Positions 33,702 to 43,364 of a stretch of 64,000 bases of DNA are shown here, one piece after another; within the stretch, counting starts at the first letter, position 1; the number at the start of each line of letters is the position of its first letter. The stretch is from Mesorhizobium sp. B2-8-5. GTDB lineage: Bacteria; Pseudomonadota; Alphaproteobacteria; Rhizobiales; Rhizobiaceae. A program made the position numbers and the translations under genes. Under the pieces are notes generated by a model that did no database searches, was not told the DNA's origin, and saw only the letters and a list, made by a program, of their open reading frames with translations. Location of the stretch: positions 3,319,501 through 3,383,500 of the forward strand of contig NZ_CP083951.1 in assembly GCF_006440675.2 (NCBI RefSeq), written 5' to 3'.

Positions 33702-35483
33702 ATGAGCAACGGACAGAACGAGCGGCGCGAAATGACAGGCGCCGAAATGGTGGTGCAAGCGCTGAAGGACAACGGCGTCAAGCATGTCTTCGGCTATCCG
33801 GGCGGCGCCGTTCTCCCAATTTATGATGAAATTTTTCAACAAGACGATGTCGAGCACATCCTGGTCCGGCACGAGCAGGGCGCCGGCCATGCCGCCGAAG
33901 GCTATGCCCGTTCGACCGGCAAGGCGGGCGTCATGCTGGTGACGTCCGGTCCCGGCGCCACCAACGCGGTGACGCCGCTGCAGGACGCGCTGATGGATTC
34001 CATTCCGCTGGTCTGCCTCACCGGCCAGGTGCCGACATCGCTGATCGGCTCCGACGCGTTCCAGGAATGCGACACCGTCGGCATCACGCGGCCCTGCACC
34101 AAGCACAACTGGCTGGTGAAGGACGTCAACCAACTCGCCGCCACCATCCATGAGGCTTTCCATGTCGCGACCACCGGCCGTCCCGGCCCGGTCGTGGTCG
34201 ACATTCCCAAGGATGTGCAGTTCGCCAAGGGCGTTTATGTGCCGCCGCAGACGGCGCCGCGCACCAGCTATCAACCCAAGGTCCAGGGCGACCTGGAGAA
34301 GGTGAAGGCCGCCGTCGAGTTGATGGCAGCCGCCAAGAAGCCCATCATCTATTCGGGCGGCGGCGTCATCAATTCCGGTCCGGAAGCGAGCCACTTGCTG
34401 CGCGAGCTGGTCGACCTCACCGGTTTCCCGATCACCTCGACGCTGATGGGGCTCGGCGCCTATCCGGCGTCGGGCAAGAACTGGGTCGGCATGCTCGGCA
34501 TGCACGGCACCTATGAAGCCAACATGGCCATGCATGACTGCGACGTGATGATCTGCATCGGCGCGCGGTTCGACGACCGCATCACCGGCCGTCTCAACGC
34601 GTTCTCGCCGAACTCGAAGAAGATCCACATCGACATCGATCCGTCCTCGATCAACAAGAACGTTCACACCGACGTGCCGATCATCGGCGATGTCGGACGC
34701 GTCCTGGAGGACCTGGTGCGACTGTGGCGGGCGACCGCCAAGACCGACAAGAAGGCGCTCTATCCATGGTGGGAGCAGATCGCGAAATGGCGCGCGCGGG
34801 ACTCGCTCGCCTACAAGATGAACAACGACGTCATCATGCCGCAATACGCGATCCAGCGGCTCTACGAGCTGACCAAGGACAAGGACACCTACATCACCAC
34901 CGAGGTCGGCCAGCACCAGATGTGGGCGGCGCAGCACTATCATTTCGACAAGCCGAACCGCTGGATGACGTCGGGCGGCCTGGGCACGATGGGCTACGGC
35001 CTTCCGGCAGCGCTCGGCGTGCAGATCGCGCACCCGGATGCGCTGGTCGTCGACATCGCCGGCGACGCCTCGGTGCAGATGACGATGCAGGAGATGAGCA
35101 CGGCGGTGCAGTACAATGCGCCGATCAAGATCTTCATCCTGAACAACCAGTATATGGGCATGGTGCGGCAGTGGCAGCAGCTGCTGCACGGCAACCGGCT
35201 GTCGCATTCCTATACCGAGGCGATGCCGGACTTCGTCAAGCTGGCCGAGGCCTATGGCGGCCATGGCATACGCTGCGACAAGCCGGACGAGCTCGACGAC
35301 GCCATCAAGGAGATGATCTCGGTGAAGAAGCCGATTCTGTTCGACTGCCGCGTGGCGACCTTGGCCAATTGCTTCCCGATGATCCCGTCGGGCAAGGCGC
35401 ATAACGAGATGCTCCTGCCGGACGAGGCGACCGACGAGGCGGTGGCCAACGCCATCGACGCCAAGGGCAGGGAACTGGTGTAG
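33702..35483 (+). CDS. ilvB: Acetolactate synthase, large (catalytic) subunit
   Basis: A 593-residue ThDP enzyme making acetolactate and acetohydroxybutyrate, the first shared step of valine, leucine and isoleucine synthesis. Motifs: ThDP Glu in HILVRHEQGAGHAAEGYAR, FAD-binding centre, and GDASVQMTMQEMSTAVQYNAPIKIFILNN (Mg-ThDP GDG-N-like motif). The start VVQALKDNGVKHVFGYPGGAVLPIYD is diagnostic. It is preceded by an attenuator and followed 83 bases later by ilvN. The ATG at 33702 was chosen; 33732 is an alternative. Confidence 0.96.
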   Translation: MSNGQNERREMTGAEMVVQALKDNGVKHVFGYPGGAVLPIYDEIFQQDDVEHILVRHEQGAGHAAEGYARSTGKAGVMLVTSGPGATNAVTPLQDALMDSIPLVCLTGQVPTSLIGSDAFQECDTVGITRPCTKHNWLVKDVNQLAATIHEAFHVATTGRPGPVVVDIPKDVQFAKGVYVPPQTAPRTSYQPKVQGDLEKVKAAVELMAAAKKPIIYSGGGVINSGPEASHLLRELVDLTGFPITSTLMGLGAYPASGKNWVGMLGMHGTYEANMAMHDCDVMICIGARFDDRITGRLNAFSPNSKKIHIDIDPSSINKNVHTDVPIIGDVGRVLEDLVRLWRATAKTDKKALYPWWEQIAKWRARDSLAYKMNNDVIMPQYAIQRLYELTKDKDTYITTEVGQHQMWAAQHYHFDKPNRWMTSGGLGTMGYGLPAALGVQIAHPDALVVDIAGDASVQMTMQEMSTAVQYNAPIKIFILNNQYMGMVRQWQQLLHGNRLSHSYTEAMPDFVKLAEAYGGHGIRCDKPDELDDAIKEMISVKKPILFDCRVATLANCFPMIPSGKAHNEMLLPDEATDEAVANAIDAKGRELV

Positions 35484-35566
35484 GCAGCCACAAAGGCGGG
35501 GCTGTCGCGAGAAAGCCGTGCGCAAACAGAGAATTAGCTCAAAAGTCTGAAATCGAGATTCACCTT

Positions 35567-36142
35567 ATGAACGCACAGCACCTTCAACCGACCGGCTCCG
35601 CCTATTTCATCGCCAAGGAAACCGAGAAGCCGGAAACGCACACGCTTTCCGTGCTGGTCGACAACGAGCCGGGCGTGCTTGCCCGCGTCATCGGCCTGTT
35701 TTCCGGTCGCGGCTACAACATCGAGAGCCTAACCGTTTCCGAGACCGAGCATGAGAAGCATCTGTCGCGCATCACCATCGTGACGCGAGGCACGCCGCAT
35801 GTGATGGAGCAGATCAAGCATCAGCTCGAGCGCATCGTGCCTGTGCACCGGGTGGTCGACCTGTCCGTCCGTTCGCAAGAGCTTGGCCAGGAGCGGCCGC
35901 TGGAACGCGAACTCGCGCTGGTCAAGGTCGCCGGCACCGGCGATGCCCGGGTCGAGGCGCTTCGCCTCGCCGATGCTTTCCGCGCCTCTGTCATCGACGC
36001 CAACACCGAGCATTTCATCTTCGAGATCACCGGCAAGGGCTCCAAGCTCGACCAGTTCATCGCCATCATGAAGCCGCTCGGCCTGGTCGAGATCTGCCGC
36101 ACCGGGGTGGCGGCGATGAACCGCGGCCCGCAGGGGATGTGA
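35567..36142 (+). CDS. ilvN: Acetolactate synthase, small (regulatory) subunit
   Basis: A 191-residue regulatory subunit. The N-terminal ACT domain is THTLSVLVDNEPGVLARVIGLFSGRGYNIESLTVSETE, the valine feedback site, and the C-terminal half has RELALVKVAGTGDARVEALRLADAF and TEHFIFEITGKGSKLDQFIAIMKPLGLVEICRTGVAAM. It stimulates and confers feedback inhibition on IlvB. The symbol ilvH is often used for the same gene in Rhizobiales. It is followed by a small hairpin at 36142-36164. Confidence 0.95.
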   Translation: MNAQHLQPTGSAYFIAKETEKPETHTLSVLVDNEPGVLARVIGLFSGRGYNIESLTVSETEHEKHLSRITIVTRGTPHVMEQIKHQLERIVPVHRVVDLSVRSQELGQERPLERELALVKVAGTGDARVEALRLADAFRASVIDANTEHFIFEITGKGSKLDQFIAIMKPLGLVEICRTGVAAMNRGPQGM

Positions 36143-36164
36143 ACAGGACGACCATCCTGTTTTC
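36142..36164 (+). terminator. Probable terminator of ilvBN
   Basis: AACAGGA-CGACCA-TCCTGTT is a perfect 7-bp stem with a six-base loop, ending in TTTT. It overlaps the ilvN stop codon. The short T-run makes it a moderate terminator. Confidence 0.55.
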
Positions 36165-36247
36165 AGCTTTGGCCCGGCGGTTGCCTGTTTCTGGCTTTTG
36201 CGCATTTGCTAAAGGGACAGTAAGGCTGACATATCCGGGGGGATAAC

Positions 36248-36844
36248 ATGTCGCTCGACGCATTCCTTGCCCTGCTGGTCTACGCCTTCGTGACGTCGAT
36301 CACGCCGGGGCCAAACAACCTCATGCTGCTCGCTTCCGGCGTCAATTTCGGTATCGCCAGGACGGTTCCGCACATGCTGGGCATCAGCATCGGCTTTCTG
36401 GTCCTGCTGCTGGCCGTCGGCTTCGGGCTCGGCGCGGTGCTGACGGCGTTCCCGGCGCTGCACACGGCGCTGAAGATCGCGGGCGCCGCCTATCTGCTCT
36501 ACCTCGCCTGGAAGATCGCCATGTCGCGCTCGATAAGCGACGGAAAGGGAGCGGAGGGGCGGCCGATGCGCTTCATCGACGCCGCTGCGTTCCAGTGGGT
36601 CAACCCCAAGGCATGGGTGATGGCGATCACCGCCATGGCCGTCTACACCAATTCCGATCACCCGTTCGTCTCGGTGGCGCTGATCTCGATCGCCTTCACC
36701 ATCGTCAACCTGCCCAGCGTTTCGGTGTGGGCCGGCTTCGGCACGGCGCTGCGCGGCTTCCTGTCGGATCCGGTGCGGCTGAAATGGTTCAATATCGCCA
36801 TGGGGGTGCTGTTGGCGGCGACGCTGTGGCCGATGCTCGGTTAG
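36248..36844 (+). CDS. LysE/RhtB-family amino acid exporter
   Basis: A 198-residue, six-segment membrane protein. The family start is clear: FLALLVYAFVTSITPGPNNLMLLASGVNFGI, with the TPGPNN signature, then IGFLVLLLAVGFGLG and LKIAGAAYLLYLAWKIA. QWVNPKAWVMAITAMAVYT is the conserved second half. LysE/RhtB proteins export amino acids or related compounds. Its stop codon is the first part of a 54-bp palindrome. It follows ilvBN by 105 bases, but a terminator-like hairpin suggests a separate unit. Confidence 0.88.
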   Translation: MSLDAFLALLVYAFVTSITPGPNNLMLLASGVNFGIARTVPHMLGISIGFLVLLLAVGFGLGAVLTAFPALHTALKIAGAAYLLYLAWKIAMSRSISDGKGAEGRPMRFIDAAAFQWVNPKAWVMAITAMAVYTNSDHPFVSVALISIAFTIVNLPSVSVWAGFGTALRGFLSDPVRLKWFNIAMGVLLAATLWPMLG

Positions 36845-36895
36845 ATGTGTCGATAATCAGGTGAGGCCGGCCTGACCTGAATATCGACACATCTA
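36842..36895. repeat. 54-bp near-perfect palindrome
   Basis: Two 27-base arms with no loop, differing at only two positions (TAGATGTGTCGATA... and its complement ...TATCGACACATCTA, meeting at GGCC-GGCC). It begins at the stop codon of the LysE gene. It could terminate transcription or form a cruciform. The rest of the 270-base gap to the next gene holds nothing else recognised. Confidence 0.9.
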
Positions 36896-37113
36896 GACAG
36901 CCTTTCGGATGGGCCGCAGAGCTGCTCGCGACCTCATTTGCCGGCTGCCCAACATTTGTGCACTGCACATTAAATCTTCGTAATCCCGCGTTTTGGCCCT
37001 TTTCCGCCAGAGCCTTGTCCTATCTATTCGGCGAAAATCGCGGCGAAGCGCCGTGAATCGAGCTAAGATGGACCACCGGGATCGGCGTGTCGGGTAGAGG
37101 GCTTATTTTGTCG

Positions 37114-38403
37114 ATGCGCGGAAAAATCGCCTTTGCAGTTGTAGCGGTCGCCTGTCTGGCGGGCGCCGGGCTCTATTTTTCGCCCACGACGTTGGCCAAG
37201 GTCCAGGAGCTCATTTCGGACAAGCAGGCTGGCGCTGCCGCAGCGGACAAGACGGCCGGCGGTGACAAGACAGCCAGTGCATCGGATAATGCGAAAGGCG
37301 GCAGCGGGCGTTCGGCGTCGATCGTGTCGGCGACCGCGACGACCGCCGATTTCCCGATACGCCGCTATGCCATCGGCTTCGTCTCGTCGCCGGCGGTGGT
37401 CAGCATCAATGCCCGTGTTTCCAGCCAGATCGTGTCGATCGCGGTCAAGGACGGGCAGATGGTCAAGGCCGGCGATCTTCTCATCTCGCTCGACGACCGC
37501 GCGCTGAAGGCGCAGCTCGCCAAGGACCAGGCGACGCTCACCAAGGACCAGGCAATGCTGGTGAGCGCCCAGGCCGACCTGCAGCGCGCCAAGGACCTCG
37601 TCGCCAAGCAGGCCGGCACCCAGCAGACCTACGATCAGGCGCTGGCGGCGCAAAAGGCCGCGGCCGCCACCATCGACGCCGACAAGGCGACCATCGATGC
37701 CGACACCGTGCAATTGAGCTACGCGACGATTACGGCGCCGATCGCGGGCCGGCTCGGCGCCGTCAACGTCTCGGTGGGCGATCTCGTCACCACCAGCAAC
37801 GGCAACTCGAGCAGCTCGACGCCGCTGGTCACCATCACGCAGATGGACCCGCTGCAGGTGAACTTCACGCTGCCCGAGAGCAACCTTGCCTTGTTGCACA
37901 AGGCGCTCGCCGACCCGCAGCAAGGCGACGTGACGCTGACCAAGGACGGCGATCCCACGCCGATCGGCAAGGGCACGCTCGATTTCGTCGATTCCAGTGT
38001 CGATACTGCCTCCGGCACCATCGCCACGCGGGCGAGCATACCCAATCCGGATCTTTCGCTGTGGCCCGGGCAATATGTGAACGTGGTGCTCGAGGCCGGC
38101 GCGATGCCGCAGATGACCTCGGTTCCGACGGTCGCGGTGCAGCCCAGCCAGAAGGGCCCGTTCGTCTATGTGGTCAAGCCGGACAACACCGTGGAGATGC
38201 GGCCGGTGCAGGTGGCGCTGACCGAGGGCCAGAACAGCGCCATCAGCGATGGTCTCAAGAGCGGCGAGAAGGTCGTCGTCGAAGGCCAGACGCGATTGAA
38301 GAACGGCGCGGCGGTGCACGAAGGCAAAGCCGTGGCCGGATCCACTGATCAGGCGTCGCCCAAGGTCGCGGAGGCCGACAAGGCCGGCGGGGCGAGCCAA
38401 TGA
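37114..38403 (+). CDS. RND efflux periplasmic adaptor (membrane fusion protein)
   Basis: A 429-residue HlyD/AcrA-type adaptor. An N-terminal hydrophobic anchor (KIAFAVVAVACLAGAGLYF) precedes a low-complexity Ala/Lys/Asp segment, then the barrel-sandwich start (SINARVSSQIVSIAVKDGQMVKAGDLLISLD), a helical hairpin (QLAKDQATLTKDQAMLVSAQADLQRAKDLV) and the second half TITAPIAGRLGAVNVSVGDLV. It connects the RND pump to an outer-membrane channel, not encoded here. It overlaps the pump gene by four bases. The ATG at 37114 is preferred; a GTG at 37087 is the alternative. Confidence 0.9.
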   Translation: MRGKIAFAVVAVACLAGAGLYFSPTTLAKVQELISDKQAGAAAADKTAGGDKTASASDNAKGGSGRSASIVSATATTADFPIRRYAIGFVSSPAVVSINARVSSQIVSIAVKDGQMVKAGDLLISLDDRALKAQLAKDQATLTKDQAMLVSAQADLQRAKDLVAKQAGTQQTYDQALAAQKAAAATIDADKATIDADTVQLSYATITAPIAGRLGAVNVSVGDLVTTSNGNSSSSTPLVTITQMDPLQVNFTLPESNLALLHKALADPQQGDVTLTKDGDPTPIGKGTLDFVDSSVDTASGTIATRASIPNPDLSLWPGQYVNVVLEAGAMPQMTSVPTVAVQPSQKGPFVYVVKPDNTVEMRPVQVALTEGQNSAISDGLKSGEKVVVEGQTRLKNGAAVHEGKAVAGSTDQASPKVAEADKAGGASQ

Positions 38404-41400
38404 TCTCCGAATTCTGCATCCGCAAGCCCGTCGCCACCCTTCTGATGTCGTTCGCCCTCATTCTGGGCGGCATCTTTGCCTACAAGTTCCTGCCGGTGGC
38501 GGCGCTGCCCAGCGCCGAATTTCCCGTGGTCAACGTTTCGGCCAGCTTGCCCGGCGCCTCGCCGGAGACGATGGCGACATCGGTGGCGACGCCACTGATC
38601 AAGCAATTCGCGACGATCGCCGGCATCGATTCGATCTCGACCACCAATTCGCTCGGCCAGACCTCGATCGCCATTCAGTTCGTGCTCAACCGCGACATCG
38701 ACGCGGCGGCCGCGGACGTCCAGGCGGCGATCGCGCGCACGCAAAAATCGCTGCCGCCGGAAATGACGGCGCCGCCGAGCTATCGCAAGGTCAATCCGGC
38801 CGACGCGCCGATCCTTCTGATGTCGCTGGTCAGCGACACGGTTCCGCTGACCGATCTCGACGCCTTCGCCGAAAACGTCATTTCACCTTCTCTGTCGACC
38901 ATCGACGGTGTGGCCCAGGTCTCGATTTACGGCCAGCAGAAATATGCCGTGCGCATCCAGATCGATCCGACCGCGCTGGCCGCGCGCAGCATCTCGATCG
39001 ATCAGCTGCAGGCTGCGATCACTTCGGCCAACAGCAACACGCCGCTCGGCGTCCTGCAGAACAACAAGCAGCAGCTGACCATCACCGCCAACACACAGCT
39101 CGACAACGCCGCTGGCTTCTCCAACCTGATCATCGCCACCAAGAATGGTCACCCGGTGCGGCTGGGCGAGGTGACGCGCGTCGTCGACTCGGTCGAGACC
39201 ACGACGACGGCAAGCTGGTATGACGGCACGCGCGCCATCATCCTCGCGGTCCAGCGCCAGCCCGACGCCAACACCGTCGAGGTGGTCGACAAGGTCAAGG
39301 CGATGCTGCCGTCCTTCCAGGACCAGATGCCGGCGGCGGCCAGCATCAAGCTGCTCAACGACCGCTCGACCTCGATCCGGCAAGCCGTCGACGACGTCCA
39401 GTTCACGCTGCTCCTGACCATCGCCCTGGTGGTGATGGTGATCTTCGTGTTCCTGCGGCGGGTGACGGCGACGATCATTCCGGCCGTGGCGGTGCCGATC
39501 TCGCTGATCGCCACGCTTGGCGCGATGTTCCTGTTCGGCTTCTCGATCGACAACATCTCGCTGATGGGATTGACGCTTGCCGTCGGTCTTGTCGTCGACG
39601 ACGCCATCGTCATGCTGGAAAACATCTTCCGCCACATGGAAGAAGATGGGTTGTCGGCCTTCGACGCCTCGCTGAAGGGCGCGCGCGAAATCGGCTTCAC
39701 CATCATCTCGATCTCGATCTCGCTGGTGGCGGTATTCATTCCGGTGCTGCTGATGGGCGGCGTCATCGGCCGCATCTTCAACGAATTCGCGGTCGTGGTG
39801 ACCGTCGCCATCCTGGCCTCGATGTTCGTGTCGCTGACGCTGACGCCGATGCTCTGCTCGCGCCTGCTGTCGGTGAGCAAGGCCGATCGCGAAAAGCATG
39901 CCCCCGGCCACAAGCCGGACTTCATCACGCGTGGCTACGACCGGATCCTGGGCTTCTGCCTGCGAAACACCTTCCTGGTGTTCCTCGTCTTCGTCGCAAC
40001 GGCGGCAGCGTCGGTGTGGCTGATCCAGGTTTCGCCGAAGGGCTTCTTTCCGCAGGAGGATATCAGCCAGATCTCGGTGACCACGCTTGCGCGCCAGGAC
40101 ATCTCCTTCGACGCCATGGTCAAGCTGCAGGGCAAGGTCGCCGATGTATTCTCCCATTCTCCCTATGTGACGCATGTCGCGTGGTCGGTGGGCGGCAGCC
40201 AAAGCGCGCTCAACCAGGGCCGGCTCTATGTGCAGCTGAAGGACAAGAGCCAGCGCCCCGACATCGAGAAGGTCCAGTCCGACCTGAGGCGGCAACTTTC
40301 GAATGTGGCCGGCATCGAAGCCTATATGCAGCCGGTGCAGAATCTCAGGCTGGGCTCACGGTCGTCGGCCAGCGCCTATCAGCTCGTGGTGCAGGGCCTG
40401 GATACCGGCCAGACCGACATCTGGGCGCAGAAGCTGGACGACGCGATGGCCGCGGACCACACGACCTTCACCGACGTCACCAGCGACCTGCAGAACAACG
40501 CATTGCAGGCATCGCTGGTGATAGACCGCGACAAGGCCGCCCAGCTCGGCATCGATACCGACACGCTGCGTTCGGCCCTCTATGGCGGCTTCGGCACCGA
40601 TCAGGTTTCGACGATCTTCGGTTCTGCCGACAGCTATGAGGTGATCACCGAGCTCGATCCCAAGATCGAATGGTCGCCCGAGCGGATGCTCGCCATCCAG
40701 ATGCGGACGGCGAGCGGCAGCCTGGTGCCTCTCGGCGCTTTCGCGCATGTCGATCGCACGGCCGGCGCGCTGACGGTCAATCAGCTCGGCCAGCTTCCGG
40801 CGGTGACGGTTTCCTACAATCTGCCGCAGGGCGTGTCGCTCGGCGACACGGTGACCCGCATCGAGCAGCTCAAAGAGCAGATCGGCATGCCGAAGGAGAT
40901 CTCGACGAGCTTTGCCGGTACGGCCAAGACCTTCCAGGATTCGCTTGCCAACCAGGGCTTCCTGATCGGCGGTGCGATCCTGACGATCTACATCGTGCTC
41001 GGCATGCTCTATGAGAGCTTCATCCACCCGCTTACCATTCTCACCGGCCTGCCGTCGGCGGTGCTGGGCGCGGTGGTGGCGCTGCGCTTCGCCGGCATGG
41101 ACCTGTCGGTGATCGCGGTGATCGGCATCCTGATGCTGATCGGCATCGTCAAGAAGAACGGCATCATGATGGTCGATGTCGCGCTGGAGCTCAGGCGACA
41201 GGGCATGTCGGCGAAGGAGTCCATCCACAAGGCCTGCCTGATGCGTTTCCGGCCGATCATGATGACGACGCTTGCCGCGTTGATGGGCACGTTCCCGATC
41301 GCGCTCGGCACCGGCGCCAGCGCCGAGCTGCGCCAGCCGCTCGGTGTCGCGGTAGTCGGCGGCCTGCTCGCCTCGCAGGCGCTGACGCTGTTCGTCACGC

Positions 41401-41555
41401 CGGTGATCTACGTCTATTTCGAGAATTTCTCCGGCTGGCTGCTCGGCTTCTTCTCGAAAAAGAGCAGGCCGGCGCTGCATGTGGTGGAAAGCGGCGAGCA
41501 AGCCTCGCTGTTCGATACCAACGACGATACCCCGCAAAAGACCGCCGCCGAATAG
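38400..41555 (+). CDS. RND-family multidrug efflux permease
   Basis: A 1051-residue AcrB-family pump, the usual length. It begins ISEFCIRKPVATLLMSFALILGGIFAYKFLPVAALP. The TM4 proton-relay pair of aspartates is in GLVVDDAIVMLENIFRHMEE. The large periplasmic loops and the second half (FLIGGAILTIYIVLGMLYESFIHPLTIL, MLIGIVKKNGIMMVDVALE) complete the duplicated RND fold. It expels hydrophobic compounds using the proton gradient. It starts within the adaptor's last codons (ATGA). No local regulator is present. Confidence 0.93.
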   Translation: MISEFCIRKPVATLLMSFALILGGIFAYKFLPVAALPSAEFPVVNVSASLPGASPETMATSVATPLIKQFATIAGIDSISTTNSLGQTSIAIQFVLNRDIDAAAADVQAAIARTQKSLPPEMTAPPSYRKVNPADAPILLMSLVSDTVPLTDLDAFAENVISPSLSTIDGVAQVSIYGQQKYAVRIQIDPTALAARSISIDQLQAAITSANSNTPLGVLQNNKQQLTITANTQLDNAAGFSNLIIATKNGHPVRLGEVTRVVDSVETTTTASWYDGTRAIILAVQRQPDANTVEVVDKVKAMLPSFQDQMPAAASIKLLNDRSTSIRQAVDDVQFTLLLTIALVVMVIFVFLRRVTATIIPAVAVPISLIATLGAMFLFGFSIDNISLMGLTLAVGLVVDDAIVMLENIFRHMEEDGLSAFDASLKGAREIGFTIISISISLVAVFIPVLLMGGVIGRIFNEFAVVVTVAILASMFVSLTLTPMLCSRLLSVSKADREKHAPGHKPDFITRGYDRILGFCLRNTFLVFLVFVATAAASVWLIQVSPKGFFPQEDISQISVTTLARQDISFDAMVKLQGKVADVFSHSPYVTHVAWSVGGSQSALNQGRLYVQLKDKSQRPDIEKVQSDLRRQLSNVAGIEAYMQPVQNLRLGSRSSASAYQLVVQGLDTGQTDIWAQKLDDAMAADHTTFTDVTSDLQNNALQASLVIDRDKAAQLGIDTDTLRSALYGGFGTDQVSTIFGSADSYEVITELDPKIEWSPERMLAIQMRTASGSLVPLGAFAHVDRTAGALTVNQLGQLPAVTVSYNLPQGVSLGDTVTRIEQLKEQIGMPKEISTSFAGTAKTFQDSLANQGFLIGGAILTIYIVLGMLYESFIHPLTILTGLPSAVLGAVVALRFAGMDLSVIAVIGILMLIGIVKKNGIMMVDVALELRRQGMSAKESIHKACLMRFRPIMMTTLAALMGTFPIALGTGASAELRQPLGVAVVGGLLASQALTLFVTPVIYVYFENFSGWLLGFFSKKSRPALHVVESGEQASLFDTNDDTPQKTAAE

Positions 41556-41618
41556 GCGGCGGCTCTGGCCCAAGCCGTCAAGCTTGCGGCGCAGTGTGGG
41601 CAATCGTAACCTCGTGAC

Positions 41619-42224
41619 ATGGCCCACGATCATGACCACGACAACGAGCTCGATCCGTTCGCGGCGCGCGTGCGCGCGCTGGAGACGATCCTGACGCAAA
41701 AGGGCCTGATCGATCCCGCGGCCATCGACGTCATCGTCGACACCTATGAGACCAAGATCGGTCCGCGCAACGGCGCGCGGGTGGTGGCAAAGGCCTGGAG
41801 CGATGCGGCTTACGCCGATTGGCTGAAGCGCGACGCGACCGCGGCGATCGGATCGCTCTCCTATACCGGTCGCCAGGGCGAGCACATGCAGGCCGTGTTC
41901 AACACCGATGAGACGCATAACCTCGTCGTCTGCACGCTCTGCTCCTGCTATCCGTGGTCGGTGCTCGGCCTACCGCCGGTCTGGTACAAGGCGCCGCCTT
42001 ACCGCTCGCGGGCCGTCATCGATCCGCGCGGCGTGCTGGAAGAATTCGGGCTGACGCTGCCGGCGGAGATGAAGATCCGCGTCTGGGATTCGACGGCCGA
42101 GCTTCGCTACCTCGTGGTGCCGATGCGGCCCAAGGACACGGAAGGCTGGAGCGAGGAACAGCTCGCCGGGCTGGTAAGCCGCGATGCGATGATCGGCACG
42201 GCGGTCGCGAAGGAACCAGCATGA
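41619..42224 (+). CDS. nthA: Nitrile hydratase alpha subunit, cobalt type
   Basis: A 201-residue alpha subunit. The metal-binding claw motif is [18 protein letters not shown]. The Thr in CTLCSC is typical of cobalt enzymes (iron types have Ser), and the cysteines after it become oxidised to bind the metal. [11 protein letters not shown] and [19 protein letters not shown] are also characteristic. It hydrates nitriles to amides in the cytoplasm. A His/Asp-rich start ([11 protein letters not shown]) is notable. It overlaps nthB by four bases. No amidase lies nearby. Confidence 0.95.
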   Translation: MAHDHDHDNELDPFAARVRALETILTQKGLIDPAAIDVIVDTYETKIGPRNGARVVAKAWSDAAYADWLKRDATAAIGSLSYTGRQGEHMQAVFNTDETHNLVVCTLCSCYPWSVLGLPPVWYKAPPYRSRAVIDPRGVLEEFGLTLPAEMKIRVWDSTAELRYLVVPMRPKDTEGWSEEQLAGLVSRDAMIGTAVAKEPA

Positions 42225-42880
42225 ACGGGCCGCAGGATCTTGGTGGGCAGATGGGGTTCGGACCGGTCGCGCCCGAAACGGACGAGCCTTATTTCCACGC
42301 CGCATGGGAAAGGCGGGCGCTCGGCGTCACGCTCACCGCAGGCGGCATGGGCGCCTGGAACATCGACGAGAGCCGGCATGCGCGGGAATCGCTGCATCCC
42401 GCCGACTATTACTCATCGAGCTACTACCAGATCTGGATCAAGGCGCTGGAGGCGCTGCTGAAGCGCCATGGCTTCGTCAGCGAGCGCGACCTTGCCGCCG
42501 GCAAGGCGGTCGATCCGGCCGCGACGCCGAAAAGGGTGCTGAAGGCGGCGGACGTGCCGGCGGTACTCGCCAAGGGCGGGCCATGCGACCGGCCGATTGC
42601 CACGCCGGCACGTTTTCGCGCGGGCGATCGGGTGCGCACCAAGAATTTCAACCCGACCGGCCATACGCGCCTGCCGCGCTACGCGCGCGGCAAGAACGGG
42701 ACTGTCGAGGCCGTTCGCGACGGCTTCGTCTTCCCCGACAGCAATGCGCATGGCAAGGGCGAGAACCCGCAATGGGTCTACACGGTGGTGTTCGACGGGC
42801 CGGAGATCTGGGGCGAGGGCGCCGATCCGACGATCAGCGTCTCGATCGACGCCTGGGAGAGCTATCTTGAGCCGGCATGA
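42221..42880 (+). CDS. nthB: Nitrile hydratase beta subunit
   Basis: A 219-residue beta subunit: [19 protein letters not shown] start, [24 protein letters not shown], and the SH3-like C-terminal half ([53 protein letters not shown]). With NthA it forms the heterodimer holding the cobalt site. ATGA overlaps with nthA at the 5' end and a short overlap with the accessory gene at the 3' end make a three-gene operon. Confidence 0.95.
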   Translation: MNGPQDLGGQMGFGPVAPETDEPYFHAAWERRALGVTLTAGGMGAWNIDESRHARESLHPADYYSSSYYQIWIKALEALLKRHGFVSERDLAAGKAVDPAATPKRVLKAADVPAVLAKGGPCDRPIATPARFRAGDRVRTKNFNPTGHTRLPRYARGKNGTVEAVRDGFVFPDSNAHGKGENPQWVYTVVFDGPEIWGEGADPTISVSIDAWESYLEPA

Positions 42881-43217
42881 CGGCGCATTGCCTGCGGGTT
42901 TCGACGAGCCGGTCTTCGCCGAGCCGTGGCAGGCGGAAGCTTTCGCCATGACCGTCGCGCTGCACGACAAAGGCCTGTTTTCGTGGAGCGAGTGGGCGGA
43001 GGCCTTGTCCGCCGAGGTGAAGCAGCCGGGCGCCGCGAGCGACGGGCATGACTATTACGAGCATTGGCTAGCGGCCTTGGAGAAGCTTTTGTCGCGAAAG
43101 GGGATCGCCGGCAAGGGCGAGGTGGACGAACTCGCCGCCGCCTGGGAACGCGCCGCGCACGCCACGCCGCACGGCAAGCCGATCCTGCTGGAGAACGATC
43201 CGGGATCTGTAAGGTAA
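42867..43217 (+). CDS. Nitrile hydratase accessory (activator) protein
   Basis: A 116-residue protein: PVFAEPWQAEAFAMTVALHDKGLFSWSEWAEALSAEV, GHDYYEHWLAALEKLLSRKGI, and the tail AWERAAHATPHGKPILLEN. This is the nitrile hydratase activator family, resembling the N-terminal half of the beta subunit and required for cobalt insertion. It begins with a TTG at 42867, fourteen bases before the end of nthB in another frame; no closer ATG or GTG is in frame. Confidence 0.88.
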   Translation: MSRHDGALPAGFDEPVFAEPWQAEAFAMTVALHDKGLFSWSEWAEALSAEVKQPGAASDGHDYYEHWLAALEKLLSRKGIAGKGEVDELAAAWERAAHATPHGKPILLENDPGSVR

Positions 43218-43236
43218 GCCAAACTCAAACAGGCTT

Positions 43237-43251
43237 GTTCCCTTTACGTTC
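43237..43251. promoter_or_regulatory. LexA (SOS) box, alphaproteobacterial type
   Basis: GTTC-CCTTTAC-GTTC is an exact GTTC-N7-GTTC motif, the known LexA site of Alphaproteobacteria. It lies 114 bases upstream of the RecD-like helicase gene and just after the nitrile hydratase operon. Confidence 0.65.
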
Positions 43252-43364
43252 TCGTTTGCGCCTGCTAGCGTGGCGGGGGTTGTGGCAAATGAGGCCATCA
43301 CCGGCGATACGAGTGATGGAGCGGCTGTCTTGTCTTTCGCTTGCGAATCCGGTCTCTCGCGCTG

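Noticed and set aside
38883..41918. Long minus-strand ORFs under the RND gene
   Set aside because: Shadows of the RND permease; membrane motifs are clear on the plus strand.
41556..43217. Nitrile hydratase as part of the RND operon
   Set aside because: A 63-base gap and unrelated function; no direct evidence of co-transcription.
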